DNA of 64,000 nucleotides from Gerris lacustris. Its lineage: Eukaryota; Arthropoda; Insecta; Hemiptera; Gerridae. Under the pieces are notes generated by a model. That model searched no databases. It worked only from the letters and a program-made list of their open reading frames with translations, and was not told where the DNA came from. The translations under genes were made by a program, and so were the position numbers. Where the stretch lies: positions 22,007,106-22,071,105 of the forward strand of contig OX578282.1 of NCBI GenBank assembly GCA_951217055.1, given 5' to 3'. Below are positions 48,743 through 61,460 of the stretch, one piece after another; position 1 is the stretch's first letter; each line of letters opens with the position of its first letter.

Positions 48743-48965
48743 TTGAAGCGAGCAGAGCAAGCTTTTATATTCATTAAAACAACTCTTTGTCTGTCAGTAA
48801 CGATTACACTTGCGACGATAACTTGAATAAAAGTTGACCGATTTAGTTGATCTTTGGGTGCATGGTCCTTTAACCAATGCTCAGATTCGAAAGATTGGAC
48901 ATAACCCTGCCCAAGAATTCGCGCGAAACGCTCGCTTAAACGTGTTTAATATTTAAAATTAGAAT
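48743..48965 (-). mobile_element. Family C relic
   Basis: It begins ATTGAAGCGAGCAGAGCAAGC, then a CTTTGTCTGTCAGTAACG tract, AACTTGAATAAAAGTTGACCG and ATTTAGTTGATCTTTGG: the reverse order of the 4.7-6.0 kb units. Confidence 0.6.
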
Positions 48966-49007
48966 TTTAAGACGGAAATAGTAAAGTAATTTTGAAAAAA
49001 AAAGAAT

Positions 49008-49584
49008 GTAGCATTTTGCATGCGAGTGTGGAGTTTGCACCCGAGTGACAGCGTGAGTATAATAAAACCACACGTGCAAAGCAAATTGCCGTTTTCGCAC
49101 GATTTGCGTAACGTACTTTATCTACGATTGTTGGATTTTATTAATATATACGGAAAAAAAATTAATAAACTTCCTGTATGTAAGTTCGTATTTCTCTTTT
49201 GATAAAGATGACATTAATTTATTAGTTGTATTTTGTGCCGAATTAATTATTTCGGGAGACGTATTATTATTCTCCTCATTTTCGTCATAATTACTAAAAT
49301 CATTCATTTGTTTCACTAAAATTTCGATATAAACAATTACTTTAATTAAACTAACAGCAAATTAGTTTTATTAAATGTAAACAAACTCGCTAATTGTGCG
49401 TTAAGGAAAAGAATTCTTATTTTTTACCGCACTAGAGCGGAAAAAAAGAGGAATTATGAAACATGCATGCACACTGAATACAACTACGACTACGTAAAGA
49501 TTTTCTACGCATATAAACAGAGATACAGTGTTCATATTTCGTATCAATCGTAGATAATAGTATATTACGCGTCGAGTGCGGAAA
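49008..49584 (-). mobile_element. Family H element, unit 1 of a tandem pair
   Basis: This unit repeats after 577 bp (GTAGCATTTTGCATGCGAGT at 49,008 and 49,585). It carries CGAGTGTGGAGTTTGCACCC, ACGTACTTTATCTACGATTG and the relic frame described separately, and its far end holds ACCGCACTAGAGCGG. The 16.1-kb copy is the same element in the opposite direction. Confidence 0.7.
49122..49316 (-). pseudogene. Relic of a tyrosine-recombinase-like N-terminal domain (tentative)
   Basis: A 64-codon frame begins MKQMNDFSNYDENEENNNTS and contains MSSLSKEKYELTYRKFINFF before stopping. The K-Y-E-x-T-Y-x-x-F pattern after an S-L-S-K lead resembles the N-terminal core-binding region of Crypton/DIRS-type tyrosine recombinases abundant in arthropod genomes (my recollection, not a search). 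Only this start is preserved; the catalytic domain is absent. The 16.3-kb copy keeps the same text with one stop, and the unit at 49.7 kb is frameshifted. Confidence 0.4.
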
Positions 49585-50130
49585 GTAGCATTTTGCATGC
49601 GAGTGTGGAGTTGGCACCCGAGCGACAGCGAGGGTAGTAAAACCACACGAGCAATGCAAAATGCCGTTTTCCCACGAGTTGCGTACCGTACTTTATCTAC
49701 GATTGTTAAATTTAAATAATAAAACAGAAAAAAATAAACTTGCTGTATGTAAGTTCGTATCTCTTCTCTTGATAAAGATGGCATTAATCTTGAGTTGTAT
49801 TTTTTCCGAATTAATTATTTCTGGAGGAGTATTATTCTCTACATTTTTGTCAAAGCCACTTGATTCATTCTTTGTTTTTCACTAAAAACTCGATATAGAC
49901 AGTTACTTTAATAAAAGAATAACAAATTAGTTTTGTTAAATGTAAACAAACTCGCTAATCGTGCGTAAAGCTGAAGAATTCCTCTTCTTTACCGCGCTAG
50001 CGTGGTAAAGAAGAGGCATTCTTCAGAACTATGAGACGCGCATGCGCAATGAATACAAGTACATAAATAATCACTTTCTACGCATCTAAACAGAGATATA
50101 ATGTTTATATTTCGTATCAATCGACGATAA
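49585..50130 (-). mobile_element. Family H element, unit 2 of a tandem pair
   Basis: Second unit, same direction. It ends with CTACGCATCTAAACAGAGATA and a segment matching 16,141-16,210 in reverse. Long minus-strand frames overlapping it (49,401-49,784) combine two units and are not a gene. Confidence 0.7.
49981..50016. repeat. 36-bp near-perfect palindrome in family H
   Basis: CCTCTTCTTTACC and GGTAAAGAAGAGG pair around a GCGCTAGCGT centre with one mismatch. The corresponding site of unit 1 (around 49,420-49,450) is less symmetric. Confidence 0.85.
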
Positions 50131-50139
50131 AATATTTTA

Positions 50140-52400
50140 CCTTCGTTCATTCGATGAGATACATATTTTTTTGTGATCGATATGGTAATAATTTACAATT
50201 GGATTGGAATCGAACCTGAATCGTTAAATTCGGGTTTAGACTTTAATTTTAAGGGAATAATTATATAGACGTAATCATAAGCTTTAGGGGTCAAACTGTT
50301 AGTAACATTTATATTTTTACTCATTTTTCATTTACTTAAATGACAGTTCATGAGAAGATTTCTTATAATAAATGCACTTTAAATTTCTCTCAAATATATC
50401 AAAGTAGAGAACAGTACCCATATAATACTTATCATGCATATTATATAACATTCATTGGTATTCCCCAAGTAAAAATACCTTCTAGTTGCCATGGATATAA
50501 TCCGACTTTAAGCCAAGTAAAAGAGGAAGAGAAAATGTTTTTTAGGGTTATGTAGGGAAACGCTTTCCCTTAATGATGGTTTCCGTCCTTTGATATAACT
50601 CATCTGGAAATGGAAGCAAGGAAAAAATTAAATTTCGTACCATTATCCCACCCTTTAATACAAAGAAAAAAATTAAATAAGAGCCAACATTAAAAAAAAT
50701 GAAACAGTATATAGTATTTACTGAAGAACACAGTAAAGGGTTTGAGCTTGACTTCTGACTTTTTTTTGAGGCCTTATCAATTTTTATCCTCTTTGAGGCT
50801 CAAGCTAGGGAGAGGGTAAAAAGACTTTTTGACTTCTCCTAATTTTTTTTTTTTTTTTCTTCTTCTTCTTCATCTGGCTTTATATTTTTTATTGTGACCA
50901 ATTTATTCAGTCAGAAGGGGGAGAAAGGAGGAAAATATATATATTATTTTTTTCTGAGCGTTGATGTTAATCCTTAGCTATATAACAGGTAACTTGTCAT
51001 CATATAACCTTGCTACCCTTCATACAAACAAACGATTTTCTCCCTCCGGCATTCTTCTATACCTTTTTTTTTTACCACCTCTTCCTGAACGAAAAAAGAG
51101 AATGGCAGGCCCAGTAGGAAACAAATACAAATTCCCAGCGATTTTTCTATGCTACGGAGTTTGATATTACTTTAGGCTCCGTTTCCTTTTTCCCCATCTA
51201 GTCTGTGCAGATATTGCTCTTATATATTCCGCAACTCTTTTCTCATGTTTTGTGACGTTTTATTTCTTTTTTCTCAACAATAAGGTTTCCTCTATTTTTA
51301 TATTTGCTTGGCGTTTAGCGTTACGCTGTTCTCATTTTTGTTTCGGTTGCGTCGTATGAAAAGCGCATGCGTTCTCTCCCCTTTTAACAGCTCCTGTGAG
51401 GATAAATACCGTTCTTTTGTTCTTTATACTTGTGTAAACGAAGCGTTTCCTTGCAGCGTTAACCTTTCAAAGTTCACCAGCATATTTTCCTCCTTCCTTT
51501 TTCCCTTACCCTTCTTGTTTGTCATTTTATTGAGCCGACTCAACGGATTTTAACTTCTTTCTTTTTATAATTCTGTCCTAAAAGTTTTGAATAACGGAAA
51601 TATTTTTGAACACTTAGTTCTCTTTTGTTGTAAAAACGTTGAAACATTATTGAAAAAAAAAATGAAAAATATAAAGAATGGTGGAACAAGAGGAGACGTG
51701 CTTCAAAGTTAACAGACATCCAAAAAGATTTTGATAATTATAACATAGACGGTAAGGTGTTTTGATTTAGTGTTGTATATTGCTGATATTACGTTTTCCA
51801 ACAGACCTGTTCACGTTCCTAGTATGGATAAGCTGGCATGTTTAATCGCCAATATAGTACGAAGGTGTACGATGATTTGCCTCTTAATAAAATACAATTT
51901 GGACATCAAGCTCAATGTAAAAGAAATAGATGTTCGATTTTCCCTAGCTCAGTCAAAAAATAAAATAATTAGTTAAAAAGAATAAATATAAAAGACATAA
52001 AGAGTCCTGTTGTGTGTGATGAAATATGGGGATATCGATTGTGAATTAAATATAAATTGAGGACATCGAAGATCAGACAAAAGTAAAAATCAAAGTAATG
52101 AATTTACCGACTTTTCGGAAAAATGTCCCCTTCTTCAACAAGAACTTGTCCTCCGCTTTTGCTTACTGAATGTTTTACGGACACTTATTTATAATAGTTT
52201 ATCATATTTATATGATAGTATTAATCTTGCCCATAAAGTATTTAACTTTTTTTCGATTTTTAAAAGTATGTAGGTACTGTAATTTCTGTTGTGCATGGTA
52301 TCTTTAATTATCCTGCCGATAATCTAGACCTCTTCAACATTCGTTCAGTAGTCATTTGTCATTTACATTCCAACATCGTCTTCTTCTGCTTTTGATTTTT
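50140..52400. other. Stretch without a supported gene
   Basis: Pyrimidine-rich on the + strand at about 50,850-51,550. Frames at 50,340-50,555, 51,308-51,553 and 51,770-51,976 have no splice context and no recognised similarity. A tRNA-like GGATTGGAATCGAACCTGAA lies near 50,202. Confidence 0.4.
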
Positions 52401-52417
52401 AACTATCTCCGAATATA

Positions 52418-52720
52418 GGAGAGCCAGCGTAGCCGTATGGGTTAAACCACGTCTGCTCGGCCATCACTGAATCATGAGTGGAACGAGATGGGGTTCGATT
52501 CCTCGCCGTGACGCTCTGATTTAATATGGCTCACTATTGATCACATCATACTCGCTTCGGCGGTACAATGTACATATTATGCATGATGTGTGAAGTGGCT
52601 GGAACTCTCTACCGCGGGGCGTAAAATGGGCCTAAGTGATGGCCTAATTGCAAGGTTCAAACAAGTGGTTCGTCCTACCCGTTCTAGTAGGAAGTACTAA
52701 GTACTAGACTACTACTACTA
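52418..52720 (+). mobile_element. tRNA-derived SINE with target-site duplication
   Basis: The tRNA-like head has an A-box-like TAGCCGTATGG (52,430-52,440) and an exact B box GGTTCGATTCC (52,492-52,502). A body of about 200 bp follows and the element ends in (ACT)n at 52,708-52,720. It is flanked by CTATCTCCGAATATA (52,403-52,417) and CTATCTCCGATTATA (52,721-52,735), a 15-bp duplication with one mismatch. The A-to-B spacing (about 51 bp) is longer than in ordinary tRNAs. Confidence 0.85.
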
Positions 52721-52739
52721 CTATCTCCGATTATAAGTA

Positions 52740-53580
52740 TCTCTTAATCCCTCCGAATTCTCTATTAAACATCTAAATGCCTTATTTGTTATTGTTTATA
52801 ATGTTTTTCGAAGAAGCCGCACTTTACATGTATTATAAGTATTTATAAATCATTTTAAAAATGCGGCTATTTGAGAAATTGAAGGAGGATATTTACTTCG
52901 TGTTTCATAAATTACATGAATAAACAACAAATCAAAAAGTTAAAAACAATGGCGGCCATCAATAACAGTATGAAAAATAAATAAAAATTTATAATTTTGC
53001 ATTCAGAGACATTTTCTTGAAATCGGTCGTAGGATATATAAGAGAAATCATCACACGATCTACTCATGAAACCAAATATATTAGATTATATATAGAAATC
53101 TAAGCCTCGTGCCGTAATATCATCTTCAATTGTATAAGAAAATAAATCAGAATGTATCAATATATATTATGCAATAGAAATAGATCGTTGCATTTATATA
53201 ATTTGAGATCACGAATATAAAAGCTTAGCTAGTAGATTTAGTTATTGTAGGATAATATATTTATTCCATGTGTACATTTGCTTCCTTAGTAATAGGGTTC
53301 TTGAAGTGATTGAATGTTTTCGTGCCTATTCAAATACTTACTTTGCATTTTATGTAATATTAAATGTACATTGATACAATATCAAGTCAATACTACTTTT
53401 TTAGTAAAATTTCTTAGATAATATGTGTGTTAGCTGTTTTGACTGGGAACATTGGTCAATTTTTTGTTGTCTAACCAAATTAGGAAATGTTTAGTTCAGG
53501 TTGGTCCGTATCTCGTAAACTAGATAGCCAACCGATTGATAGTCATATCAAGTTGATGTGTGAAGTGATTCCCACATAGT
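52740..53580. other. Stretch without recognisable gene
   Basis: AT-rich, nothing supported. Confidence 0.45.
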
Positions 53581-53582
53581 TT

Positions 53583-53748
53583 AGGCCCCTGTAGTTTAGG
53601 CTTCACGCGTCTGCACAGACGATATTTAAAAAAAAAAACAAACACTTTTTTAGACTCATGGGACCTCAAATCGTCTAAATCCATCAAAATCTAATTTTTG
53701 CGCCATTACAATACTTTCTCTTTATATGATAAAGTAAAAATCCGTTAA
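53583..53748 (-). repeat. Family A fragment, hairpin-end part
   Basis: GTAGTTTAGGCTTCACGCG, GTCTGCACAGACG, TAGACTCATGGGACCTC, then CGCCATTACAATACTTTCTC and TTTATATGATAAAGTA: the terminal quarter of family A. Confidence 0.65.
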
Positions 53749-54109
53749 AGAACGAATTAACAGTACTAATTTTTGGCGGAGGTGGGGGTTGAGCACCTCA
53801 CATAATGTCAAAAAAACAGCCCTCTATTATTGTCCATGTCGATATGTTAAGACCTCTTATAGAAGAAACATTAAACTAATAAGTATTTTTATGAATAATA
53901 AGTATTTTAGATATAATTATATATATAATAAGTATGGAAAATTAAAATAATGGAGGTTAAGTTAAAAAAGGAAGCTGAGTCTTAACGACTAATTTATTTT
54001 ACTTAAATTGTGTGCTCTCATTAACCAAACACAGGCCACAAGTGAGAGGCACAATATAGATTACATGTAGCATTGTTAACATGCCATTCAAATAAATATA
54101 AAATTAATA

Positions 54110-55185
54110 CAAGTAATTACTATAATGGTAAATAATGTAGGGTAGAAGTAAAAATCACAGGGAAGTACTTTTGCATCAAGCAAGTACTTTGTAGGTTTTC
54201 GTAGATTATTCGGCATATATATACGCTATTATTGCTAAAATAACATTTTAGTATTTCCGTTCCCGCCCTATATGAAAGTGAAATAAATATAAACAAATTT
54301 AAATAGATCCCCCAAAAGAAAACAAATAGTGTACAGTAAGGAGAGTAGAGTAGATGTCCCTGATTCGATTCCTCGGGGGGTCATAATGTATTTTATCGGT
54401 AATAACAAAATGTTAAATTTATTATATTCTGGCCATTTTCATCAACCTATCAAAAGGCATTACTATGAATTATTTCATAATTTTAGGACTAGCCGTTATA
54501 GGGTGGAACGGGGGTGGGACTTTTTTGGGTGAAATTTTGGCGGTAAAAAGCATAGTAGTCATAAAAAGTCAAGCATGTTGGTAATCTACTCTTTAGTTTT
54601 CATTGTATACCCATGTCAAAAATTAAAAAAAAAAAAGTTATGCCTCACTGCTCATGTGCACACATAAAATTAGCAGTTTTTAAAAATTCATAAATCCGCC
54701 CAGATCATATTATCTTCGCCTCACCATTAGGCATTAGCATGATTTATTTCATAATTTTAGGACTAACCGTTATAGGGTAAAACGGGGGATGGGGACATTT
54801 GTTTGGATGAAATTTTGGCGCGAAAAACGCACAATATTGGCGGTAAAGAGCACAGTAGTCATAAAAAGCCAGATATATATTTGTAATCTAATCTTCAGTA
54901 GCTTTCATTTGATACTGTCCTCAAAAATTGTACAAAATATAAAAATTTGAGGTGTATGCACATTTTTGAGCATTACGCAAGCGCATATTAAATATTACCT
55001 TCTCTATATTTTTTCTGTATGTGGGTCAAAAAGTTACGCCAGTATTTTAAATTTCCAATCTCTATCGTGAACGGTTCTGGGGATATGAACTAAAGTACGA
55101 CGGACAGACAGACACATCCACCCTCTGCATAAGGGTTTCGAGAATGATCTACGAAATCCTAAAAATGAGGAAAAGGATGTCGTGG
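54110..55185 (+). mobile_element. Family I element with internal tandem units
   Basis: Two units of about 274 bp are in tandem: TATTTCATAATTTTAGGACT at 54,471 and 54,745, each followed by CCGTTATAGGGT and GAAATTTTGGCG. To the left lies CACAGGGAAGTACTTTTGC, shared with 20.4 kb. To the right are AAAAAGTTACGCCAG, ACGACGGACAGACAGACACA and GCATAAGGGTTTCGAGAATG, a typical end of a Helentron-like element. The left limit is uncertain. Confidence 0.55.
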
Positions 55186-55817
55186 AATTCATGAAAGAGA
55201 GGAGAAATTAACACGGCTAAATTAATAAATAGTGACTGTTGTCATGGTACTGGCTCAAAGAGAAGGACTATATGAGAGACTTGAGAGAAAATGGTAACAT
55301 GAACACAATGAATGAACCATCAATAAAATCAACAAATTACAATAAAAATGTAATTAACTTTGCACACACTCACTCGCTTACACCATTTACAGTGAATCAA
55401 ACGCAAACAAACCAGCTGATTACCATTAAACTCATGCAATGACTAGACGAATTAAAATTGTTAATTTAGGGAAAAGGTTTATCCAAAAACAAAAACTGAC
55501 AATTTTAAGTTTGACACCGATTCACGAGAACTTAACGAAAAAGGGGTTGGAGGACGAAGATAAGATAAGTTCTCGTTATCTAGCATCTAGCTAGTCTAGT
55601 AAAGTATTAATTCTCAACACCCTACGAGTAAACAGGGTTCAAACACCCTCTTACACCCCCGTAGTTTTTATGTTTATTCAATTTGTTATAACTTGACATT
55701 GTGTTTATTCACATAACACAATATTATCTTCCTTCCTGAGGGCGTAAATCTTACTTTTTTTTTTATCAGTATAACATAATTGTTTGTAATTTGAAGTTAC
55801 TTATTTTTATTTTACAG

Positions 55818-55887
55818 AACTCGCAAATCACACTGGGGTAATCGAGCCTCAACCTTTCCGCCATTCCTATGCCAGTATTTACAAAGG
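55818..55887 (+). CDS. Candidate internal exon (70 bp)
   Basis: The segment has a strong acceptor (TTTTTATTTTACAG) and a donor AAAGG/GTAAGC. Its composition is about 47% GC, well above the flanks. Frame 3 is open and reads LANHTGVIEPQPFRHSYASI then YK. Frame 2 is also open (TRKSHWGNRASTFPPFLCQY), and frame 1 has a stop. I recognise neither peptide. Exon length 70 is not a multiple of three, so neighbouring exons must be in a matching phase; none was found nearby. Confidence 0.4.
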
Positions 55888-55979
55888 GTAAGCTACACAA
55901 AATCTTATAATTATAATCAAATAATTTTATTGATAAAGATATATATGTCCTTAAAAAGTAAAACACCTTTAGGTTTTGG

Positions 55980-56625
55980 TTCCGAGCTCTTAACGAAGGT
56001 ATCAGAAGCTATGTGATCGTTCTGAATAATGAAAATGTTTTATGGCTCCAATTTCAAAAATTCCAGGACAGAAATCCGATTCAAATATCAGGGAACCAAA
56101 CCTATTTGATTTTGTCTCGTTGGGTACTAATGCAAAAACCCCCTACGAGTAAAGGGGGTTTAAACACCTTCTTACACCACCAATAATATAAGATATAACT
56201 GTCGCTCAATTTTTTCGAACCAACATATCTTTAAAATTTGGATGGTAGAGGTAGATCATAATTAACCCATTTTTTTGACCCAAATACGTTTCAACCATCT
56301 ATGCATTGGCTTCTCTTCCACGAGCACACAATCATACTTTTATTTACTCCTACATCTTATAAAGTACTCATCTGATTTTTATGAAATTTAAAAGTTTTGT
56401 CGAAAGCAGCCTGTAGATAACCCCAGATTAATTTCAACCTTCTGCGCTCTTTAAATTTTGCTAAATTGATACTTTTATTCATGTTAAAAATCAAAACAAT
56501 TCAAAAAAACGGGGGGGGGGGAATTAAATAAATATGACAATAATAGGTGGTAATAAGACTCAAAGATGATATGTACTTATGTACCTGTACCACGCTAATT
56601 GGCAGCCTATATTTATAAGGATCTT
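55980..56625 (+). mobile_element. Family B element, interrupted copy
   Basis: It starts CCGAGCTCTTAACGAAGGTA, then GAAGCTATGTGATCGTTCTG. A short unrelated piece (about 56,110-56,190, CCCCCTACGAGTAAAGGGGG and a repeat of CACCTTCTTACACC, similar to text at 55,620-55,660) interrupts it. It continues with CTTCTGCGCTCTTTAAATT and ends CCACGCTAATTGGCAGCC. An 11-G run lies at 56,511-56,521. Confidence 0.65.
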
Positions 56626-56639
56626 TTTTATGTTCATCT

Positions 56640-59600
56640 TTTGTAAAAAATAATAAAAGTCTTATCGAATCTAGTTAATATTTTAATTAGTTCAGTCAAG
56701 CTTAATTCCTATCTGAGCAAGGTTATAAAAGATCATTAGATAAACTTTGTACTCTTTAGTTTTAGATTAAACATTAAAATCTTAAGATATACTTGCTATA
56801 AACTGTATAAACTAGGAACACATCAGTGAAGTATAATAGTGAACCGATTTAACTCGGAGGTTAAAACAAGTACAATCACATTAAAGAATATTACTTGCAT
56901 GAAGAGAATGCACTAAGATAGAAGCTTCACTTAAAACTAAGGTCACTTGATCCATTAGAAATCTTCTAATAGTTAAATCAAGGTGTTTCCTATTACATTT
57001 AATTAAAAACAAATATTGATTAAACAATTAAAATATAAATAATTTAATGAACGAACATAAATTACAAATGAATTATCAATTAACATTAAAAATATTTTAA
57101 GAGAACAGCCACTTTAATTAAATTTTGCGGCGGCTTGTAAGAAGTTTGATCTTTAAAGTGAAATTTTTTAAAACAATATTTTATAATATAGTGGATTAAT
57201 TGTATATAATAATTATTAGTCTTTGAAGAATTATTAATCCATAATGTATTAAATTGTTTATCAAGCCATCTTAGTTCTATAAAAAAATAAATAAAAAAAA
57301 TATGTATATATATATGAACTTATTTTACTTTTAATTATAACTTCTTTTTATTTTTTTTATTATTATTAGTATTACTTATATTGCATTACTTAACTATATT
57401 GTTACACCAAAGAAAAAAAAATTGTTTTTCAGAATGATCAAAATGCTTTTGTTACCTTAGGCAAGCTTAGAAGCAAAAGCTTAAGTTGCAATAGCAAAAG
57501 TGTGTTACTTCTTGTCACAACTGATATGTAATAAGTAAAATATTGTTATTTCCCTCTCTTTTAGTATGTAAAATATTGTTATTTTCCTCTCTTTTAGAAG
57601 AAAATTTGTGCATAATATTATAATAATTGTGTATATCCAACAATAATCAACAAAGTTTAGACGTGACGGAGAAAGGTTAATGCATTTCTTCGTTAACACG
57701 GAGGTCCTTGGCTCGAAACTCAGCGGGGGGAAATGTATTTTTATCCGTCTTTATCTGTAATAATCTCAACTTTCATTTTATTTGTTTTTATTATTTTATT
57801 ATTATAAAACATTGCAGAGAAAGTGATTGTTGAATTAATTTTTAAAAGTGATTTAAAAATTTAGTTTTATATTTCGAGCAAAAAGAATTGCTTAGATTAT
57901 GAACCGTCCCATCTAAATTATCATTCCAATTAAAAATATTCATCTCCATTTCCTCTTTTCTGTTTTCTGCGCATTCGTAGAAGAAAATGCTTTAGCTATG
58001 TTTTATTCCTTTTATAAACTAAAGAAAAGAAGTATGTCTGAAAGAATAAATTAAATAATAAAAGTTTTTTGTTATTTCGAGATTCAGAGAGCTGGATGAA
58101 GTTTACACGACTATCGGTGATAAGTGTCTAAGGGAATGAATGTCCTTGCTTTGTCTGTTTATCTCTGTCGATGTTTTCATATTTTGAAATCATTTTAATA
58201 TTCCGAATTTGTTTACAAAACACAACCAGTCGTATCTGTTAAATTAAATATATCTCAGAGAAAGAGAAACTATAATTTCAACAATGAATCGCGTCTATGT
58301 TTTACAATACTAACTAACAAGTTATCAGTTCTTTATTCGCACGGTATATAAGTTTTGTTTTGATTTTATATAAATATTTATATTGTTTCTATTTCTTTTA
58401 TGAAACACCTGTGTTCGTTTTATTCACAACTAACAATGAGTTTTATTTACCTAGGAGCTTTATTCCCCCAGTATTATTAGTAAATTTGACAAAAGCTTAG
58501 TTGAAAAACTATTTAATAATAATAAAGGTTGCGTTAAGCTACGGTTTGTTTGGTTTGGGTTCATCTAAGAAAATGTCAAAAATTATTGTTGTGGCCAAGA
58601 AAATTACCTAGTTCGCTTTTATTACCATCCAGCAGGGGCTGGAAATCTTTATTAAGCGCGTTCAATAATAATCACATAATATAAATTCAATAAATAATCA
58701 CATATAAAATCTTGTTTTTTTGTATAATAGTATAGTTTTTTTAGAGTTCTAAGCTATCTTCAGTTCTCAATATAAGTAAAAAAAAAATAAAAATCTGCTG
58801 CTACGTATATAATATAACTATTGAAGACATAAATCCATTAAATTAAATATTATTTCACAGTATGGTTTAGGTTTAAGGTTTAGACATTAATAAAAGAGTG
58901 CATTTTATTTGTTTTCGCCAAGTGAGCCTACTCAGAAGTAATTAATAAAGTTAATAAATTATCCTGAAGACTACTGAGAAGAGGCAGCACCACGGACAGA
59001 TCAAAATAGTGATACCTAGAAATGAAGTATTTTATTCTTAAAAATAAAGAAACAATCTTGAAAAAATGAGACTCTAGGTAGGTACATATTATTGGTTTTC
59101 ATGTCAATTGTCACTTTTGACTTCGCTCTCTCTCAGTGAAAAATAAATATATTAAGTTAATTTTAATTTGTATTAAAATATTTTTGTTAGTTAGCGCTCA
59201 TTAAAATCATTCTAACTTCAATAGGTTATGGGCCCAGCACTGTATCATATTGTTACTGTTACTTCAATTAGAAATACTATTTTTACAAGTATAAAACCAA
59301 TTATGATGAATGTGCTGCAATTCCATCTGCCCAAAATTAAAGCTTAACATAATTAATTCAAAGTCATCAACTATAACCGCACGTTGGTGAAGTATAATGT
59401 TTTATTTATTTGACAAACGAAAAAATTTTATCTCTTTCTGGAACAAATGCCCAATTTTGTAAGAGCACAATATCTTGGAAAGTACTGGACGTACGGAGTT
59501 CGGCGAGATCTCACATTTTAGTAAATTGTATCTACTTTAAAAAGAAAAATCCAAACTTTTCTATCAGATGCAGATTCCAGAAGATTGCAAAAAATAAATT

Positions 59601-59950
59601 GATTGCGAAAAGTTTGCCGTTTTTAGGGTATTATGCACTTTGCACAGGCCTCAAAACTGCAAACTTGGTTCCTTACTGGCTTAGATCCTAACAACATAAA
59701 ATAATTAGAACTACATGACCTTTTGCAAAGTCAAATGTATAAATTGACTGGCGTAGTCAAGTCAAAATCCATTTAGAAATTAATGCAAACCGTTTTTAAG
59801 ACTTGCTCGTCACTTCAATTTAATTAAGTTAAACAAATTACTTTAAGCTTAACTGCACTTATATACAACAATTCCATTGCATTCTTATCCATCGCCGAAA
59901 TTATACTACACTCACACATAACACATTACTCACTTATCGCTTAACACATT
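56640..59950. other. Stretch without a supported gene
   Basis: It contains a solo family B end near 57,430-57,475, a two-copy 31-bp repeat (AAAATATTGTTATTT...CCTCTCTTTTAG) at 57,537-57,598, and a tRNA-like piece at 57,655-57,735 with GGCTCGAAACTC. A 93-codon frame at 59,410-59,691 (+) has mixed composition but no splice context or recognised similarity. Confidence 0.4.
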
Positions 59951-59992
59951 CATATTTGTTATTTTATGATATTTCTATATATATTTTATATG

Positions 59993-60145
<153 letters not shown>

Positions 60146-61399
60146 GACGTGTTATTTAAAAAAATGACACTAGGAAACAATAGTATTGCTTTTAATCTGA
60201 TTCTTTATTTAGCATAATGTATATAATAAGTAAAAAATAAAAAATTACATTAAAACTCAAGTGGTAAAGGAAATGAGAGATCATGTCATAAGTGGTTAAC
60301 AGTCATTTTAAAATTGCATCAGGCTAGCTTAACAGTTTCTTTGTAATTACATATTTATATGTTATTTAGTTGCGTCATGAAATGCAAGTGTAAGGAACAA
60401 ATAAATCTTCCAATCTTGACTTTAATAATGCCTTATAATATACATTTATATTCAATACTTAAAATATTACATTAGATTGTTTGAAAGTTCTGAGATTATC
60501 ATAGACAAACAATAGTTTTATTTTACAGGTTTTAATCTAATTGACCAATTTTATGTATATTTATAATAGAGATATACTTTTAAGTGTAAACAATTTAAAG
60601 ATTTAGAAATCGGGTCAAAAAGAAATCGATAGAATTGTAATGTATAAATAATATATGTATTGCTATTCAAATTTCATAACTAGAAATATGTTATTTAAAT
60701 AAAATAAATTATACAGGCGTTAAGAAAAAAAAAATCTATAATCGGAAAATTATAATGAAACACTATTTTTTTATTTTTTAACTTGTGGAGTGTCCAAAAA
60801 TATTTTATTTTCCTATTAAGAAAAACAACTATGTATGTATATTCTTATTATTATGGTAATTAAGAATTGCTTCACTCTTTCTGTTTTATAATTATACATG
60901 ATTATTTAAGAATATCTACTCTTCGTTTACAGTAATTATTAATACAAAATCTTTTGTATTGGTCTATACTATAAAATAAATTAAAGTTCAGTAAATAAAT
61001 TAAGTCTTATCACTGTCCAATGTATATATTTTTTAAAAAAAGATTTATTTTAATCGATGTTTAAATTTCTATTTGAAGAGTCTTTGTAAAGTATTTTAAA
61101 AGTTATTTACATTATTTAACTGGTCACTAAAATAATGAGGTTTAAAAATAACATACCTTTTTAATAAAAAAAATCATTCTGTTTTTCTATTTGAAGAATT
61201 TTTATGAAAACAGTATTAAAAAATATTGAATATTAAAGAAAAGGTTAGTTAAAAAGAAACCTTTGAACTCGTATGTCCAGAGAGGTTGTATTTACATTTA
61301 AGTTTTGAAAAAAAATATTCATTACTGGATGTCGCCCTGTAGTGGGGATGGTTTAAGTCTGGGGTAGATAGAAAAGGGTGGTGGGGTGGCAACCCAGGT

Positions 61400-61460
61400 A
61401 GCTCCTACATCCCCCCTCCAGTATTCAGTCTGCCTCTAGCCGCCGTTCTTATCGTGTCGT
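61400..61460 (+). promoter_or_regulatory. Candidate core promoter / transcription start
   Basis: A GC-richer block (about 61,330-61,500) in otherwise AT-rich DNA contains TATTCAGTCTGCC, an exact match to the arthropod initiator TCAGTY with the A at 61,427. No TATA box lies at -30 and the downstream-element window is only a weak match (GGTTA is about 6 bases too far). It is placed about 370 bp before the candidate start codon. Confidence 0.35.

Noticed and set aside
49401..49784. 127-codon minus-strand frame, the longest in the window
   Set aside because: It spans the border between two tandem family H units and is not kept in the third copy.
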